35,685 bases of DNA from Desulfobacterales bacterium (GCA_026993265.1 JALWTY010000175.1:1-35685); one strand, 5' to 3'; positions 14,775 to 23,407 are shown, counted from the first letter of the stretch. The notes: generated by a model not told the origin, from the sequence alone. Translations and numbers: made by a program.

Positions 14775-14966
14775 TCAGATCCCCGAGCTCCTTATCCACT
14801 TCTGGTGCAGGCGGTTGCGCATGGTCTTTTCCATCATGATCCGGAAACAGTCGGGACAGTATCCGTGCGACACCGGCTCCGGCGGCCTTTTCTCCACCGG
14901 CGGCGCGACGATCCAGACGTCGTCGCCTATCCGGCGGCGCTGGCAGATGCAGCAGACGGTCTTCAT
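14775..14966 (-). CDS. 63-residue protein with two cysteine pairs, probable zinc binder
   Basis: The protein begins MKTVCCICQRRRIGDDVW and ends with SHGYCPDCFRIMMEKTMRNR and a short basic tail. CxxC and CPDC pairs 33 residues apart can hold one metal ion. The order of motifs (Cys pair, basic residues, D-x-W, then SHGxCPxC) matches the small cysteine motif often attached to sensor and response-regulator proteins in Desulfobacterota; here it stands alone. It starts 8 bases after the dnaA-like stop with AGGAAGGAGA upstream, an excellent ribosome-binding site, so it is expressed with that gene. Its function is unknown. Confidence 0.72.
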   Translation of the reverse strand: MKTVCCICQRRRIGDDVWIVAPPVEKRPPEPVSHGYCPDCFRIMMEKTMRNRLHQKWIRSSGI

Positions 14967-14974
14967 TCTCCTTC

Positions 14975-16288
14975 CTACCCTTCTCCGGCAAGTTTGCGGT
15001 CGATGAGTTCCACCTGTTCCCTGATGCTGGTTGAGCGGTTCATCTGCTCGGTGACCGCCCGGACCGCGTGGACCACGGTGGAGTGGTCGCGGTTGAAGGC
15101 GCGGCCGATGGCGGCGAGCCCCTCGTCGGTGTGTTTGCGGGCCAGGTACATGCCGATCTGCCGCGGCAGGGCCACGGCCCGTTTGCGGGTGCGGGATCTG
15201 AGGGTCTGCACCGGAATCCTGAACTGGTCGGCGATGAAGTCGCGGATGGTTTCCGCGGTCATGCGGCGCTGGCGGCCGAGGATGTCCCTGAGCACCGATT
15301 CGACCAGGTTCTGATCCGGTTTCTTCTTCTCCAGGCTTGCTCTGGCCTTGATGGTGGCGATGGCGCTTTCCACCCGGCGGATGTCGCCGGTGAGATCGCG
15401 GGCGAGCATCTCCACCAGCTCTTCGGACAGGGAGAGCCCGCAGTTCTTAGCCTTGCGGCGGACGATGTGGATCCGGGTGAGGCGGTCTGGCGGGTTGATG
15501 GTGGCGATCAGCGCGCTCGACAGCTTTGATTTCAGCTCCGGATCAATGCCGTCGATATCGAGCGGGGCCAGGTTGCCGGTGTAGATGATGCGTTTGCCGC
15601 GTTCGGTCAGGGTGTCTATGGCCTGGACGATTATCTCCTGGCTCTTGGTCCTGCCGCTCAGGGCCGGCAGGTTTTCGAGGAGCAGGATGTCGCAGCCGTG
15701 GTAGGTGCGGTTGAAACTGTCCATGTCGCCGGTACGGATGGACCTGACCATGTCGGCGGTGAACTGGTGCGCGGTGCGGTAGACGATGACCTCGCCCCGC
15801 CGGTTCCTGAGCACGTGGTGGGCCACGGCCTGGGTCAGGTGGCTCTTGCCCAGCCCGTGACCCGCCTTTAGGTACACCGCCTGGCCCAGGCTGGTGTCGC
15901 CGTTGGCGATGGCGTCGCAGGCGGTGCGGGCCATGGCGTTCGACTCGCCGGTCATGAATTCGTCAAAGGTGAAACGGGGATGCAGGGTTCTGACCACCGA
16001 TTCCCTGGCCTCGGGCATGTGGGGCAGGGCCAGCTGGGCGGACGCGGCCCCGCCTTCGTCCGCGGCCCTTATCACAAGCTCGGTTTCGCTGCGGCCGAGT
16101 TCGGTGAGCCTGTTTCTGAGCTCTCTTGCGTAGCGATCCGAGACCCAGCGGGCGAAAAAAGCGTTCTCGGCTGCGAGAACCAGCCGTTCGCGGCTGCTTT
16201 CAAGGCAGACGAGCGGCTTTATCCACAATTCGAATTCGTTTGCCGGAAGACTGCGGCTCAGAGCTTTTTTGATGTTTTCCCAGGCCAT
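14975..16288 (-). CDS. dnaA: DnaA-like replication initiator, divergent
   Basis: The 437-residue protein has all four DnaA domains. Domain I is intact (WENIKKALSRSLPANEFELWIKPL). The AAA+ domain has Walker A as KAGHGLGKSHLTQAV. Domain IV carries the DNA-binding helix with the signature RDHSTVVHA. Three AAA+ features differ from standard DnaA. The Walker B LLIDDIQ reads LLLENLP, losing the two aspartates. The box VII arginine finger (SRF) reads SKL. The Walker A threonine is serine. The start ATG 16288 has GGAAGGGGA upstream. No dnaN, recF or gyrB is adjacent. It may be a second DnaA-family regulator, or the lineage's only DnaA with unusual ATP handling. Confidence 0.8.
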   Translation of the reverse strand: MAWENIKKALSRSLPANEFELWIKPLVCLESSRERLVLAAENAFFARWVSDRYARELRNRLTELGRSETELVIRAADEGGAASAQLALPHMPEARESVVRTLHPRFTFDEFMTGESNAMARTACDAIANGDTSLGQAVYLKAGHGLGKSHLTQAVAHHVLRNRRGEVIVYRTAHQFTADMVRSIRTGDMDSFNRTYHGCDILLLENLPALSGRTKSQEIIVQAIDTLTERGKRIIYTGNLAPLDIDGIDPELKSKLSSALIATINPPDRLTRIHIVRRKAKNCGLSLSEELVEMLARDLTGDIRRVESAIATIKARASLEKKKPDQNLVESVLRDILGRQRRMTAETIRDFIADQFRIPVQTLRSRTRKRAVALPRQIGMYLARKHTDEGLAAIGRAFNRDHSTVVHAVRAVTEQMNRSTSIREQVELIDRKLAGEG

Positions 16289-16439
16289 TCCCCTTCCCTT
16301 TCCTGATGTAATTTTCCCTGGAGGCCTGCGGGCGTTGCGCCTTAGGCCGAATGTCATTTCCCCAAAAGATGTCCCGCTTGCAGACGGCTGGACGGAAAGG
16401 CCGCAGGAAGCGGCGTGTCCGCGGGGCATGGGATGACGA

Positions 16440-16985
16440 TGCCAGATATCTAATTGGCGGCCGGGCTTTAAGTCAAAAGGGGTTTTGCCGGAATTTTCCG
16501 GTTGCGCCGTTCCCCCTGGCCGCGGGTTGTCAAGAAGTTATCAACAGGAAAAAATGACGGTCAATCAAATGGTTGGGGTGGCGCGTCCGGCTAACGGCCT
16601 GATATAAGGCCTCTTTGGCCGAAGGGCTGGAAGTTGTTGGATTTTCCCGGTGTTAGAGAAGCGCGCCCTTGGGATGACAAAAAACATTCTGTGGAAAGAA
16701 CTCTGTTTTTCTCGTTTTTCCTGTTTTTTTCTTCCGTTTTCTTCTGTTTTTATCCAACGCCTTGAACTGCCTTGAAAAAAAATATGGCGGAAAAAATTTC
16801 TCCGTCTTTTTCTGATTTCCTGTTTTGCAGGGTCAGGTTTTTTTCCTTTGCCCGTAAAGTTTACAGGGAGGTTTTGCAGACGCATTCGCAGGTTGGGGTG
16901 GCCGATTGTCCGCCGCCGGGCGATTGCCGTTTTTCCTGAAAAATACCGGTTTATGAGGGGAGTTTTACGGGAAATGGGGTGATTG
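16440..16985. other. AT-rich intergenic region upstream of the dnaA-like gene
   Basis: No gene is supported between 16289 and 17003. From 16660 to 16880 the base composition turns strongly AT-rich against a GC-rich background. T-tracts begin at 16706, 16715, 16724, 16737 and 16747, roughly one per helical turn, predicting curved DNA. DnaA-box-like sequences are TTATCAACA (16538-16546) and TTATCCAAC (16750-16758), each imperfect. GGTTGGGGTGGC occurs at 16571-16582 and 16891-16902, bracketing the AT-rich block. This could be a promoter/operator region of the dnaA-like gene or an origin-like site. No perfect DnaA box lies here. Confidence 0.45.
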
Positions 16986-17003
16986 GGGGGGCAGAATCAC
17001 CTT

Positions 17004-18344
17004 TTATTTGCGGTAGAGAGGACGGATCTCGCGTTCGATGAAGCGGTCCAGCCGCTGGCGGTTGCGGCCGTGGGCTGCGAAGATTTCTTTAACCTTCAGG
17101 TCGCTTATGTGGCTCAGTGCCGCCTCGCGCAGCCGCTGCCATTGGCTCCGCCTGAACTGCGAGCCGGTGCGGACCAGGGCGTCAGGGTCTTCGGCCAGCC
17201 GTTTTTTCACGCTGCCGAAGCCGAAGCGGTTGAACCAGAATATCCCGACGACAAAGGGGATGACCGCGAGCGCGGCCGGGGTGATGAGCGACGCGGCCCC
17301 TGCCTTGCCGTTGAGCATTGCGGACAGAAGCGGCGGGTCGGGCCAGCCGGTGAAGGCGCGGAGGACGATGTCGCCGAAAAGGAACAGGGCCGCGGCGAGA
17401 ACCGCGCATGCCCTCAATGTCTGGCCGAGGAGTTTTCTGGCCCGCCTGGCGAAGGTCTCCACCGCCTCCACGGTCATGGCCAGGTCGCCCACCTGTTTTT
17501 CAATGTGTTCGAGCATGTGGCTGAACCGCAGGGCCGGGGCCGAGAGAATCTTCTGTTTGAGTTCCTCCCGTTCGGCCAGCCATTCGGAAAGGCCGGGGGT
17601 GTCGTTTCTCGCCAGGGCCGGGGCATAGGTCATGAATATCCTGGGGATGTCCTTGCGGCCGGTCATCTGCGAGAGGTTCCAGCACAGGGTGCCGTATGAG
17701 CGCACGAGATCGCCGAGGTTGTCGCATTCGTCTATGCGGCTCATGACAAAGACGATGCGGTCCTCGCCCGCGTTCTCCGGCAGGGTGTCGCGGATGGTGC
17801 GGTAAACCTCGCGGATGGTTCCGGCCTTGTGGGGATCGAACATGAGAACGATGAGATCGGCCAGGCGGGCGAACTCGCCCACCACCCGGTCGTAGGCGTA
17901 GCCCCGGTCCTTCTCGGTTACCGCGTCGAGCATGCCGGGGGTGTCGATGACGGCCAGATCGTCGGGCAGGTCGCAGTCCACGGTGAGCATGCGGAAGTGG
18001 GAGATGAAGTTCTCGCCGTGGGCCCTGAGCCCCGAAAAGGGCAGGCTCTCGTCCGCCACCAGGCTCGCGCCGGTGGTCTCGGTCGGCTCCATGCCCGGAT
18101 CCGGCCGGGTTATGACGGTGAAGGAGTCGTCGGTCGGGCTCTGGCCGGTTCTCTGGATGTCGCAGCCGGTCAGCTCGTTTATCAGGGTGGACTTGCCGGA
18201 TGAGAAGTTGCCGAGCACCAGGACCAGGGACTTCCACTTCAGGGTGGCGTCCAGGTCGGAAAGGCTGCGGCCGTAACGCTCGAACAGCGGCGCCAGCCGC
18301 TTGACCTTTTTTCTTATGCTCTGGCGTTCCCTGGATGGCTCCAT
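17004..18344 (-). CDS. Dynamin-like membrane GTPase
   Basis: The 446-residue protein has a GTPase domain with P-loop GNFSSGKSTLINEL (residues 45 on), a TGQSPTDDS switch I region, DTPGMLD as G3 and SRID as a G4-like motif. This is the pattern of the dynamin/YfjP-like GTPase family. Two hydrophobic segments follow at about residues 320-340 and 360-385 (ACAVLAAALFLFGDIVL and ITPAALAVIPFVVGIFWF), so the C-terminal half is probably anchored in the inner membrane. Bacterial dynamin-like proteins often come in pairs; only one is present here. I start at ATG 18344, since the extra 19 residues from a TTG at 18401 lack family sequence. It stands alone between the dnaA-like region and feoAB. Confidence 0.78.
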   Translation of the reverse strand: MEPSRERQSIRKKVKRLAPLFERYGRSLSDLDATLKWKSLVLVLGNFSSGKSTLINELTGCDIQRTGQSPTDDSFTVITRPDPGMEPTETTGASLVADESLPFSGLRAHGENFISHFRMLTVDCDLPDDLAVIDTPGMLDAVTEKDRGYAYDRVVGEFARLADLIVLMFDPHKAGTIREVYRTIRDTLPENAGEDRIVFVMSRIDECDNLGDLVRSYGTLCWNLSQMTGRKDIPRIFMTYAPALARNDTPGLSEWLAEREELKQKILSAPALRFSHMLEHIEKQVGDLAMTVEAVETFARRARKLLGQTLRACAVLAAALFLFGDIVLRAFTGWPDPPLLSAMLNGKAGAASLITPAALAVIPFVVGIFWFNRFGFGSVKKRLAEDPDALVRTGSQFRRSQWQRLREAALSHISDLKVKEIFAAHGRNRQRLDRFIEREIRPLYRK

Positions 18345-18449
18345 GACATGTTTCCGGTTCGGGTTGGCGGGAGACGCATGGCTTCCCCTCGAAGGGAACA
18401 ATAACGGTAAATCCCTTGCTGTAAAGGGGAAATTGCCTGCGCCTTGCGG

Positions 18450-18478
18450 TTGACAGTGTCCGGGGCTGCCCTTATATA
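18450..18478 (+). promoter_or_regulatory. Probable sigma-70 promoter of feoAB
   Basis: TTGACA at 18450-18455 is a perfect -35 box. After a 17-bp spacer TATATA (18473-18478) serves as -10. It lies about 130 bp before the feoA start and just upstream of the attenuator-like hairpin. No clear Fur or FNR box was recognised around it. Confidence 0.65.
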
Positions 18479-18507
18479 GAGTAGATGCGGCGGTTGCGGC
18501 TCGTGGG

Positions 18508-18538
18508 CCCGGGTTGAGACTCGGGTCGATTTTTTTTT
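18508..18538 (+). terminator. Attenuator-like hairpin with T-run in the feoA leader
   Basis: CCCGGGT (18508-18514) pairs with ACTCGGG (18519-18525) around a TGAG loop, with one G-T pair. Nine T residues follow at 18530-18538. It lies about 30 bp downstream of the -10 box and about 70 bp before feoA, so readthrough would be needed to express the iron transporter. A second possible stem, TTGCC/GGCAA, lies further on. Confidence 0.6.
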
Positions 18539-18606
18539 GCGGCTGCGAACATCTCTTTGCCCGCCGTCGGCAAGAATCCGTATTTCAAGTCAAGCGAGGC
18601 CGGAAT

Positions 18607-18852
18607 TTGAGCGCCAGGAAGATCCTTTTGCGAAACATGGCCCGGGACCAGGCCGGGACGGTCAGCGCCGTCAAGGTGGGCGGCGACCTGGGGCTGCGCA
18701 TCCGGGAGATGGGAATCGTGCCCGGCGCGCGGATAAAGGTCCAGGGCCGGGCGCCGCTCTATGACCCGGTGGCGGTCAAGGTGATGGGCGCGGTGGTGAG
18801 CCTGCGCAACAACGAGGCCGATTACATCGAGGTGGAGGTGGAGGATGGCTGA
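18607..18852 (+). CDS. feoA: FeoA-family protein
   Basis: FeoA is a small SH3-like cytoplasmic partner of the ferrous iron channel FeoB. Most of the family consensus is present: AGTVSAVKVGG, LRIREMGIVPGARIKV, and the closing DPVAVKVMGAVVSLRNNEADYIEVEVE. The start is not certain. I place it at TTG 18607, which has GAGG about 8 bases upstream and gives 81 residues, close to the family length. ATG 18637 would give 71. An earlier TTG at 18514 lies inside the attenuator hairpin and is unlikely. The stop overlaps the feoB start by 8 bp, so the two are translated together. Confidence 0.85.
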   Translation: MSARKILLRNMARDQAGTVSAVKVGGDLGLRIREMGIVPGARIKVQGRAPLYDPVAVKVMGAVVSLRNNEADYIEVEVEDG

Positions 18853-21067
18853 CAGCGCCGGCGCGCGGAATCCGGAGCGTATAGAGATAGCTCTCGCCGG
18901 CAATCCCAACGCCGGCAAGACCACGCTCTTCAACCGCCTCACCGGCGCAAACCAGCACGTGGGCAATTATCCCGGAGTCACGGTTGAGAAAAAGGAGGGC
19001 CTTTGCTCCTTTGACGGCGTCACCGTGTCCGTGGTCGATCTCCCCGGCACCTATTCCCTCACCGCCTACTCCGAGGAGGAGGTGGTGGCCCGCGACTACC
19101 TGGTCAGGAACCGCCCCCAGGCCGTGGTCAACATCGTTGACGCCTCCAACCTCGAGCGCAACCTCTATCTCACCTGTCAGCTCCTCGAGCTGGGGCTGCC
19201 GGTGGTCCTGGCCCTGAACATGATCGACGTCGCCCGCGACCGCGGCATCGAGGTGAATGTGGAAAAGCTGGGCCGCATCCTCGGGGTGCGGGTGGTTCCC
19301 CTGGTGGCCCGCCGCGGCGAGGGGGTGCGGGAGGTTCTTGCCGCCGCCGTGGCCGAGGCCCGCGACCCTTCCCCGCCCAGATCCCGCCCGGTCTCCTATG
19401 GTGACGATCTCGACCGCGCCATTCTCAACCTCGCCGGACTCGTCGAGGAGAAAGGGATCCTCGCCGGAACCTATCCCCCGGCCTGGTTGGCGATGAAGCT
19501 GCTCGAGGGCGACAAACGGGTCCATGAGCAGGTGCGGGATGCGGTGCGCGACGCCGCGGTTCTCGAAACCATTGAACAGGCTGTTTCCTCCCTGGCCGCG
19601 CACCTTTCCGCCACGCTCGACTCAACCCCCGAGGCGGTGATAGCCGATCATCGTTACGGATTTGTCCGCTCGGTGGTCAGGCAGGGGGTGATGGTGCGTT
19701 TGTCCGACGAGGACCGCATCTACGCCTCCGACCGTATTGACCGGGTGGTGACCCACCGGGTGGCCGGGCCGGTGATCATGCTCGCCATCCTCTTTGCCCT
19801 CTACCAATTCACCTTCACCTGGAGCGAGGCCCCGGTCGCCTGGCTCGGCGCCGGGTTCGACTGGCTCGCGGAGACCGCCGGCGACCTGCTGCCCGACGGC
19901 CACCTGAGATCCCTGCTGGTCTCGGGCATCATCCGCGGGGTCGGCGGGGTCTTCGGCTTCGTGCCCATCATCATGTTCATGTTCTTCGGCATCGCCATCC
20001 TCGAGGATTCGGGCTATCTCGCCCGGGTCGCCTTCATGATGGACCGCGTCTTCCGCACCTTTGGCCTGCACGGAAGTTCTGTCATGAGTTTTATCATCTC
20101 CGGCGGCATCGCCGGCGGCTGCGCCGTGCCCGGCGTGCTCGCCACCCGCACCCTGCGTTCGCCCAGGGAGCGGATGGCCACCCTGCTGACCACCCCGTTC
20201 ATGAACTGCGGGGCCAAGATGCCGGTGCTGGCCCTCCTGATATCGGCCTTCTTCACCACCGGCAAGGCGAGGATGATGCTTTTTCTCACCATGATTTCCT
20301 GGGCCGGCGCCCTGCTGGTGGCGCGGCTTCTCAGGAGCACCATCCTCAAGGGGCTGCCGACTCCGTTCGTCATGGAGCTGCCGCCTTACCGGGTGCCGAC
20401 CCTGCGCGGGCTCCTGCTTCATACCTGGGAACGCACCCGCGACTACCTGCGCAAGGCCGGCTCGGTGATCCTGGCCGCTTCGATTCTGATCTGGGCGACC
20501 ATGACCTTTCCGTCCCTTCCCGCGGCCGAGAAAATGGCGTTTGCCGAAAAACGGCAGGCGGTCATGGCCGCGGCCGGGATTGGCGATGCGGCCCAGGAGG
20601 CGCTGCCGGCCGCGGTGAGAGAGGAGATCGCCAGGATCAACGCCGAGGAGGGAGAGGCCGCCCTGGAATACTCCATCGCCGGACGGGTGGGCCGGGCCCT
20701 GGAGCGGCTCAGCCGCCTCTCCGGTTTTGACTGGCGTACCAATATCGCCCTCATGGGCGGGGTCGCGGCCAAGGAGATCATCATCTCCACCCTGGGAACC
20801 GCCTACTCCCTCGGCGAGCTGAACGCCGGTGAAGACCAGCCCCTGGCCGAGGCGCTTAAAAACAGTCCGGGATGGAACCGTGTCTCGGCCTTCAGTCTTA
20901 TCCTCTTTGTCATGTTCTATTCCCCCTGCCTCGCCACCGTGGCCTGCATCATACGGGAGTCCGGATCGTGGCGGTGGGGAGCCTTTGCCATGGGGTTCAA
21001 TACCCTGTTCGCCTTTTTGCTCTCGTGCCTGGTGTACCAGGCCGGGATGTTTCTGGGGCTGGGATGA
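18845..21067 (+). CDS. feoB: Ferrous iron transporter FeoB
   Basis: The 740-residue protein moves Fe2+ across the inner membrane under control of an N-terminal G domain. G-protein motifs are GNPNAGKTTLFN (G1), DLPGTYSL (G3) and NMID (G4), followed by the helical GDI-like domain. The membrane part has the two Gate motifs with their cysteines, GCAVPG and MNCGAKMPV, plus FFGIAILEDSGYLARVAFMMDR between them. The length is normal for the family. feoA overlaps its start. No feoC follows; the 134-bp repeat element starts at the base after the stop codon and a mechanosensitive channel gene comes next. Confidence 0.96.
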   Translation: MADSAGARNPERIEIALAGNPNAGKTTLFNRLTGANQHVGNYPGVTVEKKEGLCSFDGVTVSVVDLPGTYSLTAYSEEEVVARDYLVRNRPQAVVNIVDASNLERNLYLTCQLLELGLPVVLALNMIDVARDRGIEVNVEKLGRILGVRVVPLVARRGEGVREVLAAAVAEARDPSPPRSRPVSYGDDLDRAILNLAGLVEEKGILAGTYPPAWLAMKLLEGDKRVHEQVRDAVRDAAVLETIEQAVSSLAAHLSATLDSTPEAVIADHRYGFVRSVVRQGVMVRLSDEDRIYASDRIDRVVTHRVAGPVIMLAILFALYQFTFTWSEAPVAWLGAGFDWLAETAGDLLPDGHLRSLLVSGIIRGVGGVFGFVPIIMFMFFGIAILEDSGYLARVAFMMDRVFRTFGLHGSSVMSFIISGGIAGGCAVPGVLATRTLRSPRERMATLLTTPFMNCGAKMPVLALLISAFFTTGKARMMLFLTMISWAGALLVARLLRSTILKGLPTPFVMELPPYRVPTLRGLLLHTWERTRDYLRKAGSVILAASILIWATMTFPSLPAAEKMAFAEKRQAVMAAAGIGDAAQEALPAAVREEIARINAEEGEAALEYSIAGRVGRALERLSRLSGFDWRTNIALMGGVAAKEIIISTLGTAYSLGELNAGEDQPLAEALKNSPGWNRVSAFSLILFVMFYSPCLATVACIIRESGSWRWGAFAMGFNTLFAFLLSCLVYQAGMFLGLG

Positions 21068-21201
21068 CCGTCTCGTAAGGCCGCATCGCGGCCTTGCGAG
21101 ACGGAAGGCAAAAGTCAAAAGTTAAAAGGCAAAAGTATCGGTGGGTTGCCAATCAGATATCTTGTGCCTTTTGAGCCCTTCCGGGTTTTTACGAGGCCGA
21201 C
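21068..21201 (+). mobile_element. Short terminal-inverted-repeat element, full copy (copy D)
   Basis: CCGTCTCGTAAGGCCGC pairs with GCGGCCTTGCGAGACGG (21068-21104) as a strong left hairpin. Four heptads follow at 21109-21136, then ATCGGTGGGTTGCCAATCAG, CTTGTGCC and the right end TTTTTACGAGGCCGAC. It fills exactly the space between the feoB stop and the mscS start. The 8-bp flanks (TGGGATGA and ATGTTTGA) agree at only half the positions, so a duplication is not evident here. The hairpin could also end feoB transcription, though no T-run follows directly. Confidence 0.7.
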
Positions 21202-22461
21202 ATGTTTGATCTTCTCTTCGAGCTCGCGCGCACCTACGGGATGCCGGAAACCCCGGCCCGGCTCGCGGCCCTGGCCGGGACCGCGGCCCTTATCATCTTT
21301 CTGCTCTGGGCCGCGGCCGCGGTCTCCCGCCGGGCCCTGATCCCGCTTCTGGAAAAGGCGGTGGAGAAAAGCTCCAACCGCTGGGACGACGTCCTGGCGG
21401 CCCACGGCGTGTTCCGCGCCTCGGGCTGGCTGCCGCCGGTGGTGGGGCTGTACTTCGCGGCCGAGATCTTTCTGCCGGCAGGGCCGCTCGCCGACGCGGT
21501 CCGCCGTCTTTCCATGGCCGCCTTTGTCTTGCTGATGACCGGGGTCGTCCGCCGCGTCGTCGATGCCGCCGCAGAGCTGATCCGGCAGCGCCGCGGCGCG
21601 GAGATCTCCTGGCAGAGCTATCTCGACACCCTCAAGATAGCGGTCTACATCTTAAGCTTCGTCTTTCTCGTCTCCGTGCTGACCGACAAGTCGCCCTGGG
21701 GGGTTCTGACCCTGTTCGGCGGGCTCACCGCGGTGCTGATCCTGGTCTTCCGGGACACCATCCTCGGTTTCGTCGCCAGCATGCAGCTTGCGGCCCGGGA
21801 CATGGTCCGGGTGGGCGACTGGATCGAGATGCCCTCCCACGGCGCCGACGGCGACGTCATCGAGGTCTCCATCCACACGGTCAAGGTCAGGAACTGGGAC
21901 AAGACCATCACCACCATCCCCACCCACGCCCTGGTCTCGGGCAGCTTCAAGAACTGGCGGGGCATGAGCGAGTCCGGCGGCAGGCGGATCAAGCGGGCCC
22001 TCTACATCGACCTCAACTCCATCCGCTTCTGCACCCCGGAGATGATCGAGCGTTTTTCCAACTATCCCCTGCTTGCGGACTACGTCAGGACCAGGCAGGA
22101 GGAGATAGAGAGACACAACCGGGCCCGCGGCCTGCCGCCGGACGCGGCCGTGGGAGCCCGACGCCAGACCAACATCGGTGTCTTCCGCGCCTATGTCGAG
22201 GCCTACCTCCGCGACCACCCGGTGATAAACGACGATATGACCTTCCTGGTCCGGCAGCTCGCCCCCGGCCCCCAGGGGCTGCCGCTCGAGATCTACGTCT
22301 TCAGCCGGGACCAGCGCTGGGCCAACTACGAGGCCATCCAGGCCGACATCTTCGACCACCTATTCGCGGTTCTGCCCGAGTTCGGACTGCGGCCCTTCCA
22401 GTACCCGTCCGGCCATGACTTGCGCCTTCTTTCCCCGGGCCGGAACGGAGAAACGCAGTGA
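21202..22461 (+). CDS. YbdG-type mechanosensitive channel (MscS family)
   Basis: The 419-residue protein has about five membrane segments and then the MscS pore helix and beta domain ([30 protein letters not shown], then [20 protein letters not shown] and [15 protein letters not shown]). The size and the large C-terminal domain match YbdG, a channel that opens under mild osmotic downshock and lets solutes out. The start ATG 21202 is the base after the repeat element. The only ribosome-binding sequence is ACGAGG inside the element's right end, so the element sets translation of this gene. Its stop overlaps the next start (GTGA). Confidence 0.88.
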   Translation: MFDLLFELARTYGMPETPARLAALAGTAALIIFLLWAAAAVSRRALIPLLEKAVEKSSNRWDDVLAAHGVFRASGWLPPVVGLYFAAEIFLPAGPLADAVRRLSMAAFVLLMTGVVRRVVDAAAELIRQRRGAEISWQSYLDTLKIAVYILSFVFLVSVLTDKSPWGVLTLFGGLTAVLILVFRDTILGFVASMQLAARDMVRVGDWIEMPSHGADGDVIEVSIHTVKVRNWDKTITTIPTHALVSGSFKNWRGMSESGGRRIKRALYIDLNSIRFCTPEMIERFSNYPLLADYVRTRQEEIERHNRARGLPPDAAVGARRQTNIGVFRAYVEAYLRDHPVINDDMTFLVRQLAPGPQGLPLEIYVFSRDQRWANYEAIQADIFDHLFAVLPEFGLRPFQYPSGHDLRLLSPGRNGETQ

Positions 22462-23246
22462 CCGGCAACGTCGCGCTCGCCTTCGGGCTCACCGTTCTGG
22501 CCGGACTGGCTACCGGCATCGGCAGCCTGATCGCTCTTGCCGCCCGCCGCACCGACGAGGGCTTTCTCGCTGCCTCTCTCGGTTTTTCGGCCGGGGTGAT
22601 GATCTATGTCTCCTTTGTCGAGCTGCTGGCCAACGCCAGAACCTCGCTTGCGGCCGGGCTCGGCCCGGTGGCCGGGGCCTGGGTTGCTGTGGCGGCCTTT
22701 TTCGGCGGCATATTTCTGATCATGGCCATCGATTTCATGGTGCCCTCGTTCGAAAACCCGCACGAGAACATGCGGCTTGCAGACGGGCCTCCGCCCGGGC
22801 TCATGCGCATGGGGGTGATGAGCGCCCTGGCCATCGGCATCCATAACTTTCCCGAAGGCATGGCCACCTTTACCGCCGCCCTGGCCGAGCCGAAACTGGG
22901 CGCGGCCGTTGCCGTTGCCATCGGCATTCACAACATCCCTGAAGGCATCTCGGTGTCGGTGCCCATATACTACGCCACCGGCAGCCGGAAAAAGGCCTTC
23001 TGGTATTCCTTTCTCTCCGGTTGCGCCGAGCCGGTGGGGGCGCTGTTCTGCTACCTCCTGCTCGCGCCCTTCATGGGGCCGGCGATGATGGGGACGATGT
23101 TCGCGGCCGTGGCCGGGGTGATGGTCTTCATTTCCCTTGATGAGCTGCTGCCTGCGGCCCGGGCCCACGGCGCGGGCCACCACGAGGTCTACGGTCTGGT
23201 GGCGGGAATGGCGGTGATGGCGGTCAGCCTGCTGCTCTTCATCTGA
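22458..23246 (+). CDS. zupT: ZIP family metal transporter (ZupT-like)
   Basis: The 262-residue protein has eight predicted membrane helices and the two metal-binding helices of ZIP carriers, [13 protein letters not shown] and [15 protein letters not shown]. This arrangement is that of ZupT, which imports zinc and also iron, manganese and cobalt. [14 protein letters not shown] near the end is also typical, and the loop before helix IV holds PHENMR. The GTG start overlaps the stop of the mechanosensitive channel gene (GTGA), so the two are coupled. Together with feoAB upstream this makes a run of divalent metal import genes. The symbol is by family resemblance. Confidence 0.88.
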   Translation: MTGNVALAFGLTVLAGLATGIGSLIALAARRTDEGFLAASLGFSAGVMIYVSFVELLANARTSLAAGLGPVAGAWVAVAAFFGGIFLIMAIDFMVPSFENPHENMRLADGPPPGLMRMGVMSALAIGIHNFPEGMATFTAALAEPKLGAAVAVAIGIHNIPEGISVSVPIYYATGSRKKAFWYSFLSGCAEPVGALFCYLLLAPFMGPAMMGTMFAAVAGVMVFISLDELLPAARAHGAGHHEVYGLVAGMAVMAVSLLLFI

Positions 23247-23278
23247 TGCGGCCGGGAGCGGGAAAGCGGAAAATGCCC

Positions 23279-23307
23279 TTGCCGCCCCGCCCCTTTTCCG
23301 TTATATA
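23279..23307 (+). promoter_or_regulatory. Probable promoter of the tRNA-Arg gene
   Basis: TTGCCG at 23279-23284 and TATATA at 23302-23307 with a 17-bp spacer place the start near 23314, a few bases before the tRNA. The -10 lies in a run of TA steps that stands out from the GC-rich surroundings. Confidence 0.5.
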
Positions 23308-23322
23308 TATCGCTTCACCAAC

Positions 23323-23399
23323 GCACCCGTAGCTCAGCTGGATAGAGTACCTGACTACGAATCAGGCGGTCGCACGTTCGAATCGTGCCGGGTGCGCCA
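23323..23399 (+). tRNA. tRNA-Arg (anticodon ACG)
   Basis: The 77-nt sequence folds as a standard tRNA. The acceptor stem is GCACCCG/CGGGTGC with encoded CCA. The D-arm is AGCTCAGCTGGATAGAGT. The anticodon stem CCTGA/TCAGG encloses the loop CTACGAA with anticodon ACG. The T-arm is GCACGTTCGAATCGTGC. The ACG anticodon is normally edited to ICG and reads CGU, CGC and CGA. Confidence 0.97.
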
Positions 23400-23407
23400 A
23401 TGATCTC

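Noticed and set aside
16219-16227. Perfect DnaA box TTATCCACA
   Set aside because: It lies inside the dnaA-like gene and encodes the conserved LWIKPL of domain I, so the match follows from the protein sequence.
16565-16885. 106-codon frame on the minus strand upstream of dnaA
   Set aside because: Very rich in Lys, Arg and Phe from the AT-rich tract, with no recognisable domain and atypical codon use; most likely chance.
23323-23399. tRNA-Arg as an integration site
   Set aside because: No integrase, no repeated tRNA end and only ordinary chromosomal genes on both sides.
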